A stretch of 64,000 nucleotides of DNA. It comes from Bacteroides sp. Marseille-P3684. Its GTDB lineage: Bacteria > Bacteroidota > Bacteroidia > Bacteroidales > Bacteroidaceae. Below, piece by piece: positions 34,477 through 43,523 of this stretch. The stretch lies in NCBI RefSeq assembly GCF_900291465.1, contig NZ_LT985808.1:2259632-2323631 (forward strand). The letters are read 5' to 3'. Position 1 is the first letter of the stretch; each line of letters opens with the position of its first letter. The position numbers and the translations under genes are program-made. The notes under the pieces were generated by a model. It was not told where the DNA came from. It made no database searches and saw only the letters and a list, made by a program, of their open reading frames with translations.

Positions 34477-34608
34477 TTTTCGAAAAACAGACAAAACGTG
34501 CTCGGAAAAATATTGTTTCGCGAGCCAAACAATATAGTTTGGGGCGTCAAACAATATAGTTTCCCCTCCCAAACACAATTGTTTCGTGCCCGAAAGTCAA
34601 ATCTTTGG
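34477..34608. repeat. Six degenerate 22-bp tandem repeats with internal AAAC/GTTT dyads
   Basis: Units start at 34477, 34499, 34521, 34543, 34565 and 34587, each exactly 22 bases. The second half of the block is clearest: units at 34521 and 34543 share CAAACAATATAGTTT, and most units keep the pattern nnnn-C-n-AAA-n8-TTT-n-G/C. The period is about two helical turns. Confidence 0.7.
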
Positions 34609-34790
34609 AAAATGGAAGCGAAAAATTCCGAGTTTCGCACTCCAGAAGGTGGGCTGTGTCAACAAATCGGAAGGTAACGTGGAAGAGGGAGCGTGGGGCT
34701 TGGGATAGTCGTAATGGGAGATTGTGTGTCTGTCATGCATCAAAATGATGCTGCCTGACGTGAACCGGCAGCAATGTGTATTTTGCGAAT

Positions 34791-34855
34791 CGCCTGAGAA
34801 GGCCCTCGGAATCCACCGGACTGTATTTTGGTGCGAGGAAAGGCATTCTCAGGCG
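34791..34855. repeat. Inverted repeat downstream of the sensor kinase gene
   Basis: CGCCTGAGAA (34791-34800) and its perfect complement (34846-34855) enclose 45 bases. It lies 58 bases beyond the kinase stop codon. No T-run follows on either strand, so its role as a terminator is doubtful. Confidence 0.4.
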
Positions 34856-34913
34856 GTTCATTTGACATTTTGACAGTCTGCTACGCTTGTCCTATCAGGG
34901 CGTGGAGTCGCTG

Positions 34914-36338
34914 TCAACGTTTCGAGATGGTGAAGATGAACTCCAGTCCTCCGGTGGAGGCTATGCGGGCAAAGATGGTACCCCCGTGGAGGATAACGGC
35001 ATTTTTCACAATGGCGAGTCCCAGTCCCGTGCCACCCAACTTTCGCGAGCGTCCCTTGTCGACACGGTAGAAGCGTTCGAATATGTGGTCCAAGTGCTCG
35101 GGGGCGACGCCGACCCCGTTGTCGGCAAAGCTGAAGCGGTAATATTCGGGAGTCTCCATGACACATTTGATGGTGATGGTCACGTTCGGCCCGGCATAGG
35201 CAATGGCGTTGTCGGTGAGGTTACGGAAAATGGAGTAGAGCATGGAGGGATTGCCTTGTACCTTCATGGGCGGATGAACCAGTTGCAGGAAGCGCATCCC
35301 TCTCTCGTTCAGCTGCAAGGCGACATCGGCGTGCACATTGGCAATGATGTGGCACAAGTCGACTTCCTCCATGGCGATTGATTGTGACGCTTCATCCATG
35401 CGGGTCAGCAGGGAGATGTCACGCAGGAGGCTGGACAGGCGGTTGCTTTGTGCATAGCAGCGTTCCATGAACTGGTTACGTTGTGTCTTGTCCATATCCG
35501 GGTTGGAGATGATGGTTTCCAGGTAGCCTTGTATGCTGCTCACCGGGGTCTTCAGCTCGTGGGCGATGTTTTGGGTCAACTGACGTTTGAGGCGCACTTT
35601 GTCCTCTTCGCTCCGTTTCACCTGGGTGTAAAGTTGCACGATGTGGTGGGAGATTTCGCCCAGTTCGTTGTTGGGGAACTCGAAATGGAACTGTGCCAGG
35701 TCTTCGTCGTTTTCCGCCTGCTGGGCAAAGCGGCGCAGCTGACTGATGGTCTTCCCAAGGTTGCTGGTGTACTTGTAGTAGATGTATCCCAGGACGAGGA
35801 TTAATGCCAGGGAGAACCACAGGTAGCGCCAGTCGATGGACAGCTCGTCGATGAGGTCGGCACTGTTGTAGGGCAGTGCGGTGCGGACAATGAGTCCCTT
35901 CTCCTTGAAGTAGGTGGCGGAATAGAAGAAATCGTTGTTGAGTGTATGAGATTTGCGCTGGATGGAGTAGCCGCTTCCTTTTTCCAGCGCCTGTTTCACT
36001 TCCGTCCGGTCACGGTGGTTTGTGGTTTGGGCGGCATCCTTTTCGTTGTCAAACAGGACCGTCCCGTCCGTCTTGATGACCGTCACCCGCAAGTCCGGCA
36101 TGGTGTGGAACCGGGTGTAACGCGTCAGCAGGGAATCGTTCCAGGGTTTCTCGGTTTCGGTCAGGTGCTCGTACATCTGCACGTTGTAGGCTTGCAGACG
36201 TGTGTTCAGCACTTCGATGCGGTAGGACTTCTCCCGTTGATACTGGTAGATGAGGAAGCATGCCGCAAAGGAGAGGAACAGCAGCAGAACAGACAGGAAC
36301 AGACGCTGGCTGAATGAAATCATTCGGGTGATGGACAT
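34914..36338 (-). CDS. Two-component sensor histidine kinase (PhoR-like)
   Basis: This is a 474-residue membrane kinase. It has a first transmembrane helix (FLSVLLLFLSFAACFLIY), a periplasmic sensor of about 125 residues and a second helix (YLWFSLALILVLGYIYY). The HisKA box follows, with the phosphorylated His in NIAHELKTPVSSIQGYLE, then the HATPase domain with the N box (RNLTDNAIAYA), G1 (DNGVGVAPEHL), F box (FERFYRVDKGRS) and G2 (GGTGLGLAIVKNA). It follows its response regulator by 24 bases. The input is unknown. Kinase architecture and the OmpR-type partner are like PhoR/PhoB, but no phosphate-uptake genes are adjacent, so I give no symbol. Confidence 0.9.
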   Translation of the reverse strand: MSITRMISFSQRLFLSVLLLFLSFAACFLIYQYQREKSYRIEVLNTRLQAYNVQMYEHLTETEKPWNDSLLTRYTRFHTMPDLRVTVIKTDGTVLFDNEKDAAQTTNHRDRTEVKQALEKGSGYSIQRKSHTLNNDFFYSATYFKEKGLIVRTALPYNSADLIDELSIDWRYLWFSLALILVLGYIYYKYTSNLGKTISQLRRFAQQAENDEDLAQFHFEFPNNELGEISHHIVQLYTQVKRSEEDKVRLKRQLTQNIAHELKTPVSSIQGYLETIISNPDMDKTQRNQFMERCYAQSNRLSSLLRDISLLTRMDEASQSIAMEEVDLCHIIANVHADVALQLNERGMRFLQLVHPPMKVQGNPSMLYSIFRNLTDNAIAYAGPNVTITIKCVMETPEYYRFSFADNGVGVAPEHLDHIFERFYRVDKGRSRKLGGTGLGLAIVKNAVILHGGTIFARIASTGGLEFIFTISKR

Positions 36339-36362
36339 GGTTATGAAAGGAACGGTTTAAGT

Positions 36363-37049
36363 TTATTTTTCATCGAAACAGTATCCGTAGCCAAGGCGGG
36401 TGATGATATGTTTCCCGTAGTCGCCGATTTTTTTACGCAGACGGGTGATGTTCACGTCGACGGTGCGGTCGAGTACGTAGACTTCATCACTCCAGATTTT
36501 GGCAAGGATGTCTTCGCGGGAGAATACCTTTCCCGGTGATTTGAGCAGGAGTTTCAGGATTTCGAATTCCTTTTTCGTGAGAGCCACGTCTTCTCCATTG
36601 ATGGTCACGCGTTTCTGGGCGATGTCCATGCTCAGCCCGTGGTAGGTTAGTATGTCGGGTTGTGCCGCCTGGGTTTCAGCGGTACGTCGGAGAACCGCCT
36701 TGACACGTGCCACGACTTCGCGCAGGGAGAACGGTTTGGAGATGTAGTCGTCTCCTCCGAGGTTGAAGCCTGTGACGGTGTCGTTTTCCGTGTCCCGGGC
36801 TGTGATGAAGATGATGGGGATGGAAGCCGTGTTTTTGTCCTTTTTCAGCATACTTGCCATTTTGAAACCGGAAATCTCGCCCATCATCACGTCCAGAAGC
36901 AGGAGGTTGTAGCGGGTCAGGTCCAGTTTGAGGGCTTCTTCCGCCGAGTTGGCGGTGTCGACCCAGAACCCTTCATTTTCCAAGTTGAACTTCAAGATCT
37001 CACACAAGTCTTCTTCGTCGTCGACGACCAAAATTCGAATATCGTTCAT
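36363..37049 (-). CDS. OmpR/PhoB-family response regulator
   Basis: ATG 37049 gives MNDIRILVVDDEEDLCEILKF, the standard receiver start; a frame from 37103 adds 18 residues outside the fold. The 228-residue protein has the acidic pair DDEE, the phosphorylated Asp in LLLLDVMMGEISG, the switch Thr in IIFITARDTEND and Lys in DYISKPFSLRE. It then has a winged-helix DNA-binding domain (LTKKEFEILKLLLKSPGKVFSREDIL, VDVNITRLRKKIGDYGKHI, GYGYCFDE). It is the first gene of the operon with the sensor kinase. A TACTTTTG box on the minus strand at 37184-37191 is a possible promoter. Confidence 0.92.
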   Translation of the reverse strand: MNDIRILVVDDEEDLCEILKFNLENEGFWVDTANSAEEALKLDLTRYNLLLLDVMMGEISGFKMASMLKKDKNTASIPIIFITARDTENDTVTGFNLGGDDYISKPFSLREVVARVKAVLRRTAETQAAQPDILTYHGLSMDIAQKRVTINGEDVALTKKEFEILKLLLKSPGKVFSREDILAKIWSDEVYVLDRTVDVNITRLRKKIGDYGKHIITRLGYGYCFDEK

Positions 37050-37409
37050 ACCTATTTCTTTTAATGTTGCGAACACATTTCTCTGGATGCAAAGGTCCAG
37101 CATCTTTGTTACGAAGATATAATATCCATGTTACGATTTTATGACAGATTCTGTATTTGTTGTCCTCTATTAATAAGGATATACAAAAGTAAACTTTTTC
37201 GTATGAAATAAGTGTGACAACCGACAATTTTATGGCATTCCGCTAAAAAATAACGGCGGAAAGTAGCACTCTCCTTCACAAATTATATTATTTTTGTCGA
37301 CGTTAGCACGGGAGTGCATTTGTTTCCGTCGCCTGGGCGGAAGCAGACTGTCGCGCTGGCACCCAATCAGAGAATAATCAATAACATTTTAAAATTAGAT
37401 AAAAACAGA
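37050..37409. other. Divergent promoter region
   Basis: This 360-base AT-rich region between the response regulator (minus) and the carboxynorspermidine synthase-like gene (plus) has no gene. Candidate -7 boxes are TACTTTTG on the minus strand at 37184-37191 and TATTTTTG on the plus strand at 37290-37297. The matching -33 boxes are weak. Confidence 0.5.
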
Positions 37410-38603
37410 ATGGGTAGAGTTTTAATTATTGGCGCAGGTGGTGTTGGAACCGTTGTGGCGCACAAAGTAGCACAGAATCCTGACGTGTTTACAGACGTGA
37501 TGATTGCAAGCCGTACGAAGGCGAAGTGTGACAATATTGTGAAGGCTATCGGTAATCCGAACATCAAGACTGCGCAGGTGGATGCCGACAATGTAGACGA
37601 ACTGGTGGCTTTGTTCAATGAGTTCAAGCCGGAGATTGTCATCAATGTGGCACTTCCGTATCAGGACCTGACCATTATGGAAGCCTGTCTGAAGGCAGGT
37701 GTGAATTACCTGGACACTGCCAACTATGAGCCGAAGGATGTGGCACATTTCGAATACAGCTGGCAGTGGGCTTACAAGCAGCGTTTTGAGGAGGCCGGTC
37801 TGACAGCCATCCTGGGTTGTGGCTTTGACCCGGGAGTGAGTGGCATTTATACGGCTTATGCAGCCAAGCACCATTTTGACGAGATCCAGTATCTCGATAT
37901 CGTGGACTGCAACGCCGGAAACCACCACAAGGCTTTTGCCACCAACTTCAATCCGGAAATCAACATCCGCGAAATCACGCAGAACGGACGCTACTATGAA
38001 AATGGCAAGTGGGTGACCACCCAGCCGTTGGAAATCCATAAGTCGCTGACTTATCCGAACATCGGCCCGAGAGATTCCTACCTGCTTTACCATGAGGAGC
38101 TGGAGTCGCTGGTGAAGAACTACCCGACCATCAAGCGTGCACGTTTCTGGATGACATTCGGACAGGAGTATCTGACTCACCTGCGGGTCATTCAGAACAT
38201 CGGTATGGCACGCATCGATGAGGTGGACTACAACGGAGTGAAAATCGTGCCGCTGCAATTCCTGAAGGCCGTTCTTCCCAATCCGCAGGATTTGGGTGAG
38301 AACTACGATGGTGAGACATCCATCGGATGCCGCATCCGTGGTCTGAAGGACGACAAGGAACGTACCTATTATGTATATAACAATTGCAGCCACCATGCCG
38401 CTTACCTGGAGACCGGTATGCAAGGCGTCAGCTACACGACCGGTGTGCCTGCGATGATTGGTGCCATGATGTTCCTCAAAGGGTTGTGGAAAAAGCCGGG
38501 TGTCTTCAACGTGGAAGAGTTTGACCCGGATCCCTTCATGGAGCAGCTGAACAAACAGGGATTGCCCTGGCACGAAGTGTTTGATGGCGATTTGGAACTT
38601 TAA
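37410..38603 (+). CDS. Saccharopine dehydrogenase-family, probable carboxynorspermidine synthase
   Basis: The start at 37410 (MGRVLIIGAGGVGTVVAHKVAQ) opens directly into a Rossmann NAD(P)-binding motif; earlier in-frame codons from 37314 add unrelated residues. The 397-residue protein has the LYS9-like features YLDTANYEP, LGCGFDPGVSGIYTAY and MTFGQEYLTHLRVIQNIGM. In Bacteroidales, proteins of this size and pattern act as carboxy(nor)spermidine dehydrogenase, which condenses aspartate semialdehyde with a diamine on the way to spermidine. Saccharopine dehydrogenase itself is less likely because these bacteria make lysine by the diaminopimelate route, as lysA and lysC in this window show. The decarboxylase gene is not nearby. 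bcp and recA follow on the same strand. Confidence 0.85.
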   Translation: MGRVLIIGAGGVGTVVAHKVAQNPDVFTDVMIASRTKAKCDNIVKAIGNPNIKTAQVDADNVDELVALFNEFKPEIVINVALPYQDLTIMEACLKAGVNYLDTANYEPKDVAHFEYSWQWAYKQRFEEAGLTAILGCGFDPGVSGIYTAYAAKHHFDEIQYLDIVDCNAGNHHKAFATNFNPEINIREITQNGRYYENGKWVTTQPLEIHKSLTYPNIGPRDSYLLYHEELESLVKNYPTIKRARFWMTFGQEYLTHLRVIQNIGMARIDEVDYNGVKIVPLQFLKAVLPNPQDLGENYDGETSIGCRIRGLKDDKERTYYVYNNCSHHAAYLETGMQGVSYTTGVPAMIGAMMFLKGLWKKPGVFNVEEFDPDPFMEQLNKQGLPWHEVFDGDLEL

Positions 38604-38668
38604 AAAAATAACCTTCGGATGAGGGAGGGGGGAAGTCTCGTCCTTCATCCTTAATTTATTCGCTTGAT

Positions 38669-39121
38669 ATGATGAATGTAGGAGATAAGGCCCCGGAGGT
38701 CCTGGGGTTGAATGAGAACGGTGAAGAAGTGCGTCTGAGTGTCTATAAGGGCAAGAAAGTGGTGCTCTATTTCTATCCGAAGGATAACACTTCGGGTTGC
38801 ACGGCACAGGCATGCAGCTTGCGTGATGGGTATGAAGACCTTCGTAAAGCCGGTTATGAAGTGATTGGTGTCAGTGTGGACAGTGCGGCTTCCCATCAGA
38901 AGTTCATTGCCAAAAACAATCTGCCCTTTACGTTGATTGCAGATACCGACAAGAAGCTGGTGGAGCAATTCGGCGTGTGGGGTGAGAAGAAGATGTATGG
39001 ACGTGCCTATATGGGAACGTTCCGTACGACATTTATTATTAACGAAGAAGGAATCATCGAGCGTATCATCACTCCCAAGGAGGTGAAGACCAAGGAGCAT
39101 GCGCAACAGATTCTGAAATAA
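38669..39121 (+). CDS. bcp: Thioredoxin-dependent thiol peroxidase (Bcp/PrxQ)
   Basis: This 150-residue peroxiredoxin reduces hydrogen peroxide and organic peroxides in the cytoplasm. It has the start [18 protein letters not shown], then [24 protein letters not shown] with the peroxidatic Cys in SGCTAQ and the resolving Cys five residues later (the PrxQ arrangement), [15 protein letters not shown] and [13 protein letters not shown]. The first codon is uncertain by one residue because two ATGs are adjacent. It lies 65 bases after the polyamine gene and 11 before recA, so the three probably share a transcript. Confidence 0.95.
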   Translation: MMNVGDKAPEVLGLNENGEEVRLSVYKGKKVVLYFYPKDNTSGCTAQACSLRDGYEDLRKAGYEVIGVSVDSAASHQKFIAKNNLPFTLIADTDKKLVEQFGVWGEKKMYGRAYMGTFRTTFIINEEGIIERIITPKEVKTKEHAQQILK

Positions 39122-39132
39122 ACAAGAGTGAT

Positions 39133-40161
39133 ATGGCTAAAAAGGATAATGGAGAACTGGAGTTTGAAGGCAGCGACAAGATGAAAGCCTTGCAAGCTGC
39201 CATGGATAAGATAGAGAAGAACTTCGGTAAAGGCTCTATCATGAAACTGGGTGACGAGATCGTACAGGAGGTAGAGGTCATCCCGACCGGTTCCATCGGG
39301 TTGAATGCCGCATTGGGCGTCGGTGGATATCCGAAGGGGAGAATCATCGAAATCTTCGGTCCGGAATCGTCCGGTAAGACAACACTTGCCATTCATGCCA
39401 TTGCTGAGGCACAGAAGCGTGGCGGCATCGCTGCTTTCATCGATGCGGAACATGCGTTCGACCGTTTCTATGCGGCCAAGTTGGGTGTCGACATTGACAA
39501 TTTGTGGATTTCCCAGCCCGACAGCGGAGAGCAGGCACTGGAGATTGCCGAACAGCTGATCCGTTCATCGGCTATTGATATCATTGTCATCGACTCGGTA
39601 GCGGCTTTGACTCCGAAAGCCGAGTTGGAGGGTGACATGGGTGAGAATAAGGTCGGGTTGCAGGCACGTCTGATGTCACAGGCACTGCGTAAGCTGACGT
39701 CGACCATCAGCAAGACCAACACCACTTGCATTTTCATCAACCAGTTGCGTGAGAAGATCGGTGTCATGTTTGGCAATCCGGAGACGACTACGGGTGGTAA
39801 TGCCTTGAAGTTCTATGCTTCGGTGCGTCTGGACATCCGTCCGGGGCAGCCCATCAAAGACGGTGAGGAGGTCATCGGAAAGCAGACCCGTGTGAAGGTG
39901 GTGAAGAACAAGGTGGCTCCTCCCTTCCGCAGAGCGGAGTTCGATATCATGTTCGGGGAAGGGATATCTCGCACCGGGGAGATTGTCGACCTGGGTACCG
40001 ACATGGGCATCATCAAGAAGAGCGGTTCATGGTACAGCTACAATGACACCAAGTTGGGACAAGGACGCGATGCTGCCAAACAGTGCATTGCCGACAATCC
40101 CGAATTGGCAGAAGAGCTGGAAGGGCTGATTTTCCAAAAGCTGAAAGATAACAAAGACTAA
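39133..40161 (+). CDS. recA: Recombinase RecA
   Basis: RecA forms the DNA filament for homologous recombination and activates the SOS response. The 342-residue protein is complete: [20 protein letters not shown], the Walker A motif [20 protein letters not shown] (MAW motif region), Walker [12 protein letters not shown]1 [21 protein letters not shown], the filament/loop region [22 protein letters not shown], and the [14 protein letters not shown] near the end. There is one substitution of note: [10 protein letters not shown] has F where E. coli has L. A strong terminator follows 33 bases after the stop. Confidence 0.98.
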   Translation: MAKKDNGELEFEGSDKMKALQAAMDKIEKNFGKGSIMKLGDEIVQEVEVIPTGSIGLNAALGVGGYPKGRIIEIFGPESSGKTTLAIHAIAEAQKRGGIAAFIDAEHAFDRFYAAKLGVDIDNLWISQPDSGEQALEIAEQLIRSSAIDIIVIDSVAALTPKAELEGDMGENKVGLQARLMSQALRKLTSTISKTNTTCIFINQLREKIGVMFGNPETTTGGNALKFYASVRLDIRPGQPIKDGEEVIGKQTRVKVVKNKVAPPFRRAEFDIMFGEGISRTGEIVDLGTDMGIIKKSGSWYSYNDTKLGQGRDAAKQCIADNPELAEELEGLIFQKLKDNKD

Positions 40162-40194
40162 GGAACAGCTGCTTTTGCAGGTGTTCCGGATATG

Positions 40195-40250
40195 GAAAGA
40201 GGAGAGAACGTATCCCTTATGTGGAAATGTCCTCTCCTCTTTCTTTGTTT
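40195..40250 (+). terminator. Terminator of the bcp-recA transcript
   Basis: Perfect 12-base arms (40195-40206 and 40232-40243) enclose a 25-base loop and are followed by TTTGTTTG. Confidence 0.75.
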
Positions 40251-40279
40251 GAAGGTTTGTCGTCTGTCATTGTTACCGG

Positions 40280-40756
40280 TTAGGGCTCGGGCTGAGGCTC
40301 AGCCGGAGTGAGCTGGCTCTTGTCGAGTGCCTCATGCAGTTTGAGGTAGTCACCCTGCAAGGTCGCTCCACCGGAACAGTAGTAGTAGAGCAGGCTTGGG
40401 TCGTCCGATGAAATGGACAAGGTGTCTCCACGGAGGGTGAAGAAGATGTGACTGCCCTCTTTGGCTACGACCAGGGTGTCGCCATTGTGCGTCAGGGTAC
40501 CGTCGCCGTCGAATGTACAGGTCGGGTTCTTCACGTCGGCTCTCGAACGGATGCTGATGTGGGCTGTCGTATCCGAAGCAGCTGTGATGCTGACGGCTGT
40601 CCAGTCATAACCTTCGGCACGTTGTGCATACTCTTCTGTTACGAAGTCGCCGGGGAAGGTTGATTCTCCCAATGTTTTCCGTTCGGTCTGTTCTGCCGGC
40701 TTGTTCCCGCACGATGCGAGAATTCCCAATGCCATTAAAAATGCTAGTCTCTTCAT
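40280..40756 (-). CDS. Small lipoprotein of unknown function
   Basis: This 158-residue protein has a type II signal (MKRLAFLMALGILASCGNKP, lipidation Cys at 16 in the LASC lipobox) and a short flexible linker. A beta-rich domain follows with repeated strand-turn patterns (ISIRSRADVKNPTCTFDGD, THNGDTLVVAKEGSHIFF, RGDTLSISSDD) and a proline-rich end. It resembles small Bacteroidales periplasmic lipoproteins without assigned roles. It is monocistronic and converges on recA. The absence of a lipoprotein export signal rich in acidic residues after Cys suggests the periplasmic side, but this is weak evidence. Confidence 0.75.
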   Translation of the reverse strand: MKRLAFLMALGILASCGNKPAEQTERKTLGESTFPGDFVTEEYAQRAEGYDWTAVSITAASDTTAHISIRSRADVKNPTCTFDGDGTLTHNGDTLVVAKEGSHIFFTLRGDTLSISSDDPSLLYYYCSGGATLQGDYLKLHEALDKSQLTPAEPQPEP

Positions 40757-40872
40757 AATCTTCAGTTAGTTGGATTTAGAGTAAATGTTCATTTTGCCGT
40801 TTTATCGGTTGGGCAAAAGTAACAATAAATTCCGAAAACCTATAAACAGGACTCACATAACTTGCCCTTCCG

Positions 40873-42456
40873 TCACTTCTGAGGGCGCATCAGGCAGCGG
40901 ATGAATTCCGGGTCACGGCTGAGCTCTCCTTCCTTCTCCAATGAAACTTTCCCCTCCGGCAGGATGAAGTGTACCTGCTCAAAGCGGATGCCGCGTCCGT
41001 CGACCAACTTGATGAGCGAGTCGGGACACTCGATGCTGACATTCTTCAACGTCATTCCGTTGACATCCTGGAAGAGCATGAGTTTGTCGGTCCGGGCGGT
41101 GACATTCTCAATCCGTACATTCTCCACCGGTGTCTCGGGGATGCCTTGTGCCTTGATGAACTGTGTGCCCGACTCCACGATGATGTCGCGTGCCGTGATG
41201 TTTCTGAACGAGGGGGTGAGTGGAGTGATGTCGCGTGCCGGCAGACGGATGGCAAGATCGCCTACGAATGTTTTGCTGCCCAGCATATCCCAGACGAAAG
41301 GTTGTCCGCTGAGACGCATGCGGATGCGTTCGTAGGTCAGGTTCTCACCGCCACCGCCACGGTTACGGCGGGTCTTGAAGCGAAGTCCTGTCCCGGTCCC
41401 GTCGAACACGCAGTCGTGTACATAGAGGTTGCGTATCATGCCGGCCGTCTCGCTGCCGCAAGTGATGCCTCCATGTCCCTTTTCCGCCAGGCAATGGCGC
41501 ACGACAATGTTTTCCGAGGGCTTGTTCACGCGCAGACCGTCCTCACAGCGTCCTGCCTTCATGGTGAAGCAGTCGTCGCCACAGCTCAGTGTGCTGTATT
41601 CGATGAGTACGTTCCGGGTGGATTCGATGTCGATGCCGTCGCCACGAGGTATACCTACGGAGTGTACGGTGATGCCCCGGATGATGACGCTGTCGCAATA
41701 GACAGGCACTACGTTCCAGAATGGTGTACTTTCCAACGATACTCCTTCGATGAGTACGTTCCGGCAATTGGTCGGTGATACGAACATGGGAAGGAATACC
41801 GACTTGCCTCTCTTCCCGTCGTAGATACGTTTTTCGATCGGTGTGTTGACATCAATGTAAGTCTCGATGACTCCTCCGCGCATCTGGCGTTGCTGGATTT
41901 CGCAGTCCTGTGGCGGACCTACCAGTTTCCCTTTGCCGGTCAGGGCGATGTTGCGTTGTCCGTTGGCATACACCAAGGCTCCGAGTGAATAAAGTTCCAC
42001 CCCTTCGTTGCGGGTGAAGACGGCAGGTTGGTAGTCCTTGATGTTGCCGCTGAAGTGCAGTTCGGCACCTTCTGTCAGGTGGAGGTTGACATTGCTTTTC
42101 AGTTCGATGCGACCGGTGTTCCATACGCCGGCAGGCACGAGGACCGTACCGCCTCCCTGGCGGTTCATGCGGTCGATGGCCTTCTGGATGGCACGTGTTG
42201 CCATCTTGCCTTCCTTGGCACCGGTTTGGGTAATCGAGAGGGTGTCGGCCTTGAATTGCGGACGAGTGAGTTGGGGCATGTCAAACGGAGCCTCGATGGG
42301 GGCGATGTCGGCAGGCAGATTGAGTGCGCCTACCTGATCCCGTGTCGGGATGCCGTCGGTCTTTACCTGGGCAAGGAGCACCGTCGGAGAGGCGGCGAAC
42401 AGCCCTACGGCAAAGCAGACCGTGCCGAGCAGGGTGGGGAAGTGTTTGTGGTTCAT
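40873..42456 (-). CDS. Glycoside hydrolase family 28 (polygalacturonase-like)
   Basis: This 527-residue secreted enzyme has a signal peptide (LLGTVCFAVGLFAASPTVLLA). The parallel beta-helix of GH28 follows: GGGTVLVPAGVWNTGRI at the start, then the catalytic set GDGIDIES, the Asp pair in SCGDDCFTMKAG, the His of GHGGITCGSE and the basic RFKTRRNRGG. GH28 enzymes cleave alpha-1,4-galacturonan or rhamnogalacturonan. The divergent aldolase-symporter pair starts 131 bases away, so the locus may use a sugar acid from pectin-like glycans. No SusC/SusD pair is next to it, which is unusual for a polysaccharide-utilisation locus. Substrate specificity cannot be told from sequence alone. Confidence 0.85.
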   Translation of the reverse strand: MNHKHFPTLLGTVCFAVGLFAASPTVLLAQVKTDGIPTRDQVGALNLPADIAPIEAPFDMPQLTRPQFKADTLSITQTGAKEGKMATRAIQKAIDRMNRQGGGTVLVPAGVWNTGRIELKSNVNLHLTEGAELHFSGNIKDYQPAVFTRNEGVELYSLGALVYANGQRNIALTGKGKLVGPPQDCEIQQRQMRGGVIETYIDVNTPIEKRIYDGKRGKSVFLPMFVSPTNCRNVLIEGVSLESTPFWNVVPVYCDSVIIRGITVHSVGIPRGDGIDIESTRNVLIEYSTLSCGDDCFTMKAGRCEDGLRVNKPSENIVVRHCLAEKGHGGITCGSETAGMIRNLYVHDCVFDGTGTGLRFKTRRNRGGGGENLTYERIRMRLSGQPFVWDMLGSKTFVGDLAIRLPARDITPLTPSFRNITARDIIVESGTQFIKAQGIPETPVENVRIENVTARTDKLMLFQDVNGMTLKNVSIECPDSLIKLVDGRGIRFEQVHFILPEGKVSLEKEGELSRDPEFIRCLMRPQK

Positions 42457-42535
42457 AATGATTGGGTGTTAAGTAAAAATCAAGGCAAATTTAAAGAAAT
42501 ATGACGGTCAGGACGTCCGTTTTACAGATATTTTA

Positions 42536-42543
42536 TAGATTTG
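42536..42543 (+). promoter_or_regulatory. Probable -7 box of the aldolase-symporter operon
   Basis: TAGATTTG matches TAnnTTTG, 44 bases before the ATG at 42588. No clear TTTG is seen at the -33 position. Confidence 0.45.
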
Positions 42544-42587
42544 TAGACATAAACTTATGTTCGACCTTAATTTTAAATTGTAACATT

Positions 42588-43502
42588 ATGGAAAACCTTT
42601 TGAAAAGCCCTCTTAGTGGTATTATCCCACCCTTGGTCACTCCGTTGAAAAGCAACGACACGTTGGACATTGCCGGTCTGGAACGTTTGATCGAACACCT
42701 CATTGCCGGAGGTGTGCACGGATTGTTTATTCTCGGGACCACCGGGGAAGAGCAGAGCCTGAGCTATCACCTGCGCCACGCCATGATTCGCGAGACCTGT
42801 CGTATCAACAACGGACGGTTGCCTGTCCTGGTGTGCATCACCGACACCTCCATCGTCGAGAGTATCCGCATGGCGAAGATTGCAGCGGACTGTGGGGCAG
42901 CCGCAGTCGTGTCGGCTCCGCCTTACTATTTTGCACCCGGGCAACCGGAGTTGGCGGAGTTCTATGAAGACCTGGTTCCGCAGCTGCCTCTTCCCGTATT
43001 CCTTTATAATATGCCTTCGCATGTGAAGGTCAGCTTTGCGCCCGTCACGGTACACCGCATCGCACAGAATCCCCGTGTTATCGGTTTCAAGGACAGTTCG
43101 GCAAATGGAGTCTACTTCCAGTCGGTCATGCACATGATGAAGGAACGTCCTGATTTTGCCATGCTCGTCGGTCCGGAAGAGATGACAGCGGAATGTGTGC
43201 TGATGGGTGCTCATGGAGGTATCAATGGTGGAGCCAACATGTTCCCCAAACTCTATGTGGACATGTACAATGCCGCAAAAGCCGGTGACCTGGAGACGTT
43301 GAAGCGCCTGCAACCCATCATCATGCAGATCAGCTCCACCATCTACACCATCGGACAGCACGGGTCAAGTTACCTGAAAGGGTTGAAATGCGCCCTGTCC
43401 ATATTGGGCATCTGCGACGACTTCGTGGCAGCTCCCTTCCACAAATTCAATGCACCTGAGCGTGAGCGCGTCCGTATGGCTTTGGAAGCATTGCCCCTGT
43501 AA
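42588..43502 (+). CDS. DapA/NanA-family class I aldolase
   Basis: This 304-residue (beta/alpha)8 lyase starts at ATG 42588 (MENLLKSPLSGIIPPLVTP). It has the DapA-family GTTGEEQSL (pyruvate-binding GTTGE), the Tyr in PVFLYNMPSHVKV, the Schiff-base Lys in VIGFKDSSANG and GAHGGINGGANMFP. The family includes dihydrodipicolinate synthase, N-acetylneuraminate lyase and 2-keto-3-deoxy sugar-acid aldolases. Because it is transcribed with a symporter and lies beside a GH28 gene, a catabolic sugar-acid role is more likely than lysine synthesis. I therefore give no symbol. It is 21 bases before the symporter. Confidence 0.85.
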   Translation: MENLLKSPLSGIIPPLVTPLKSNDTLDIAGLERLIEHLIAGGVHGLFILGTTGEEQSLSYHLRHAMIRETCRINNGRLPVLVCITDTSIVESIRMAKIAADCGAAAVVSAPPYYFAPGQPELAEFYEDLVPQLPLPVFLYNMPSHVKVSFAPVTVHRIAQNPRVIGFKDSSANGVYFQSVMHMMKERPDFAMLVGPEEMTAECVLMGAHGGINGGANMFPKLYVDMYNAAKAGDLETLKRLQPIIMQISSTIYTIGQHGSSYLKGLKCALSILGICDDFVAAPFHKFNAPERERVRMALEALPL

Positions 43503-43523
43503 CCTTTAAACTTCCCGAACAAT

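Larger units (their letters stand above)
33975..34913. other. Large intergenic region with 22-bp repeats and an inverted repeat
   Basis: About 940 bases with no credible gene. Open frames of 84-87 codons on both strands at 34377-34677 arise because the tandem repeats are free of stops, and they show no protein-like features. The region holds the repeat block at 34477-34608 and the inverted repeat 34791-34855. Confidence 0.6.

Noticed and set aside
34477..34608. CRISPR array
   Set aside because: The units are head-to-tail 22-mers without unique spacers, and no cas gene is nearby.
34377..34677. Small genes on either strand within the repeat region
   Set aside because: The open frames come from stop-free 22-bp repeats, are present on both strands and show no family pattern.
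37422..38813. A 463-codon minus-strand open frame
   Set aside because: It is the exact antisense of the carboxynorspermidine synthase-like gene, is rich in His/Val/Leu and shows no domain. It exists because of codon bias on the sense strand.
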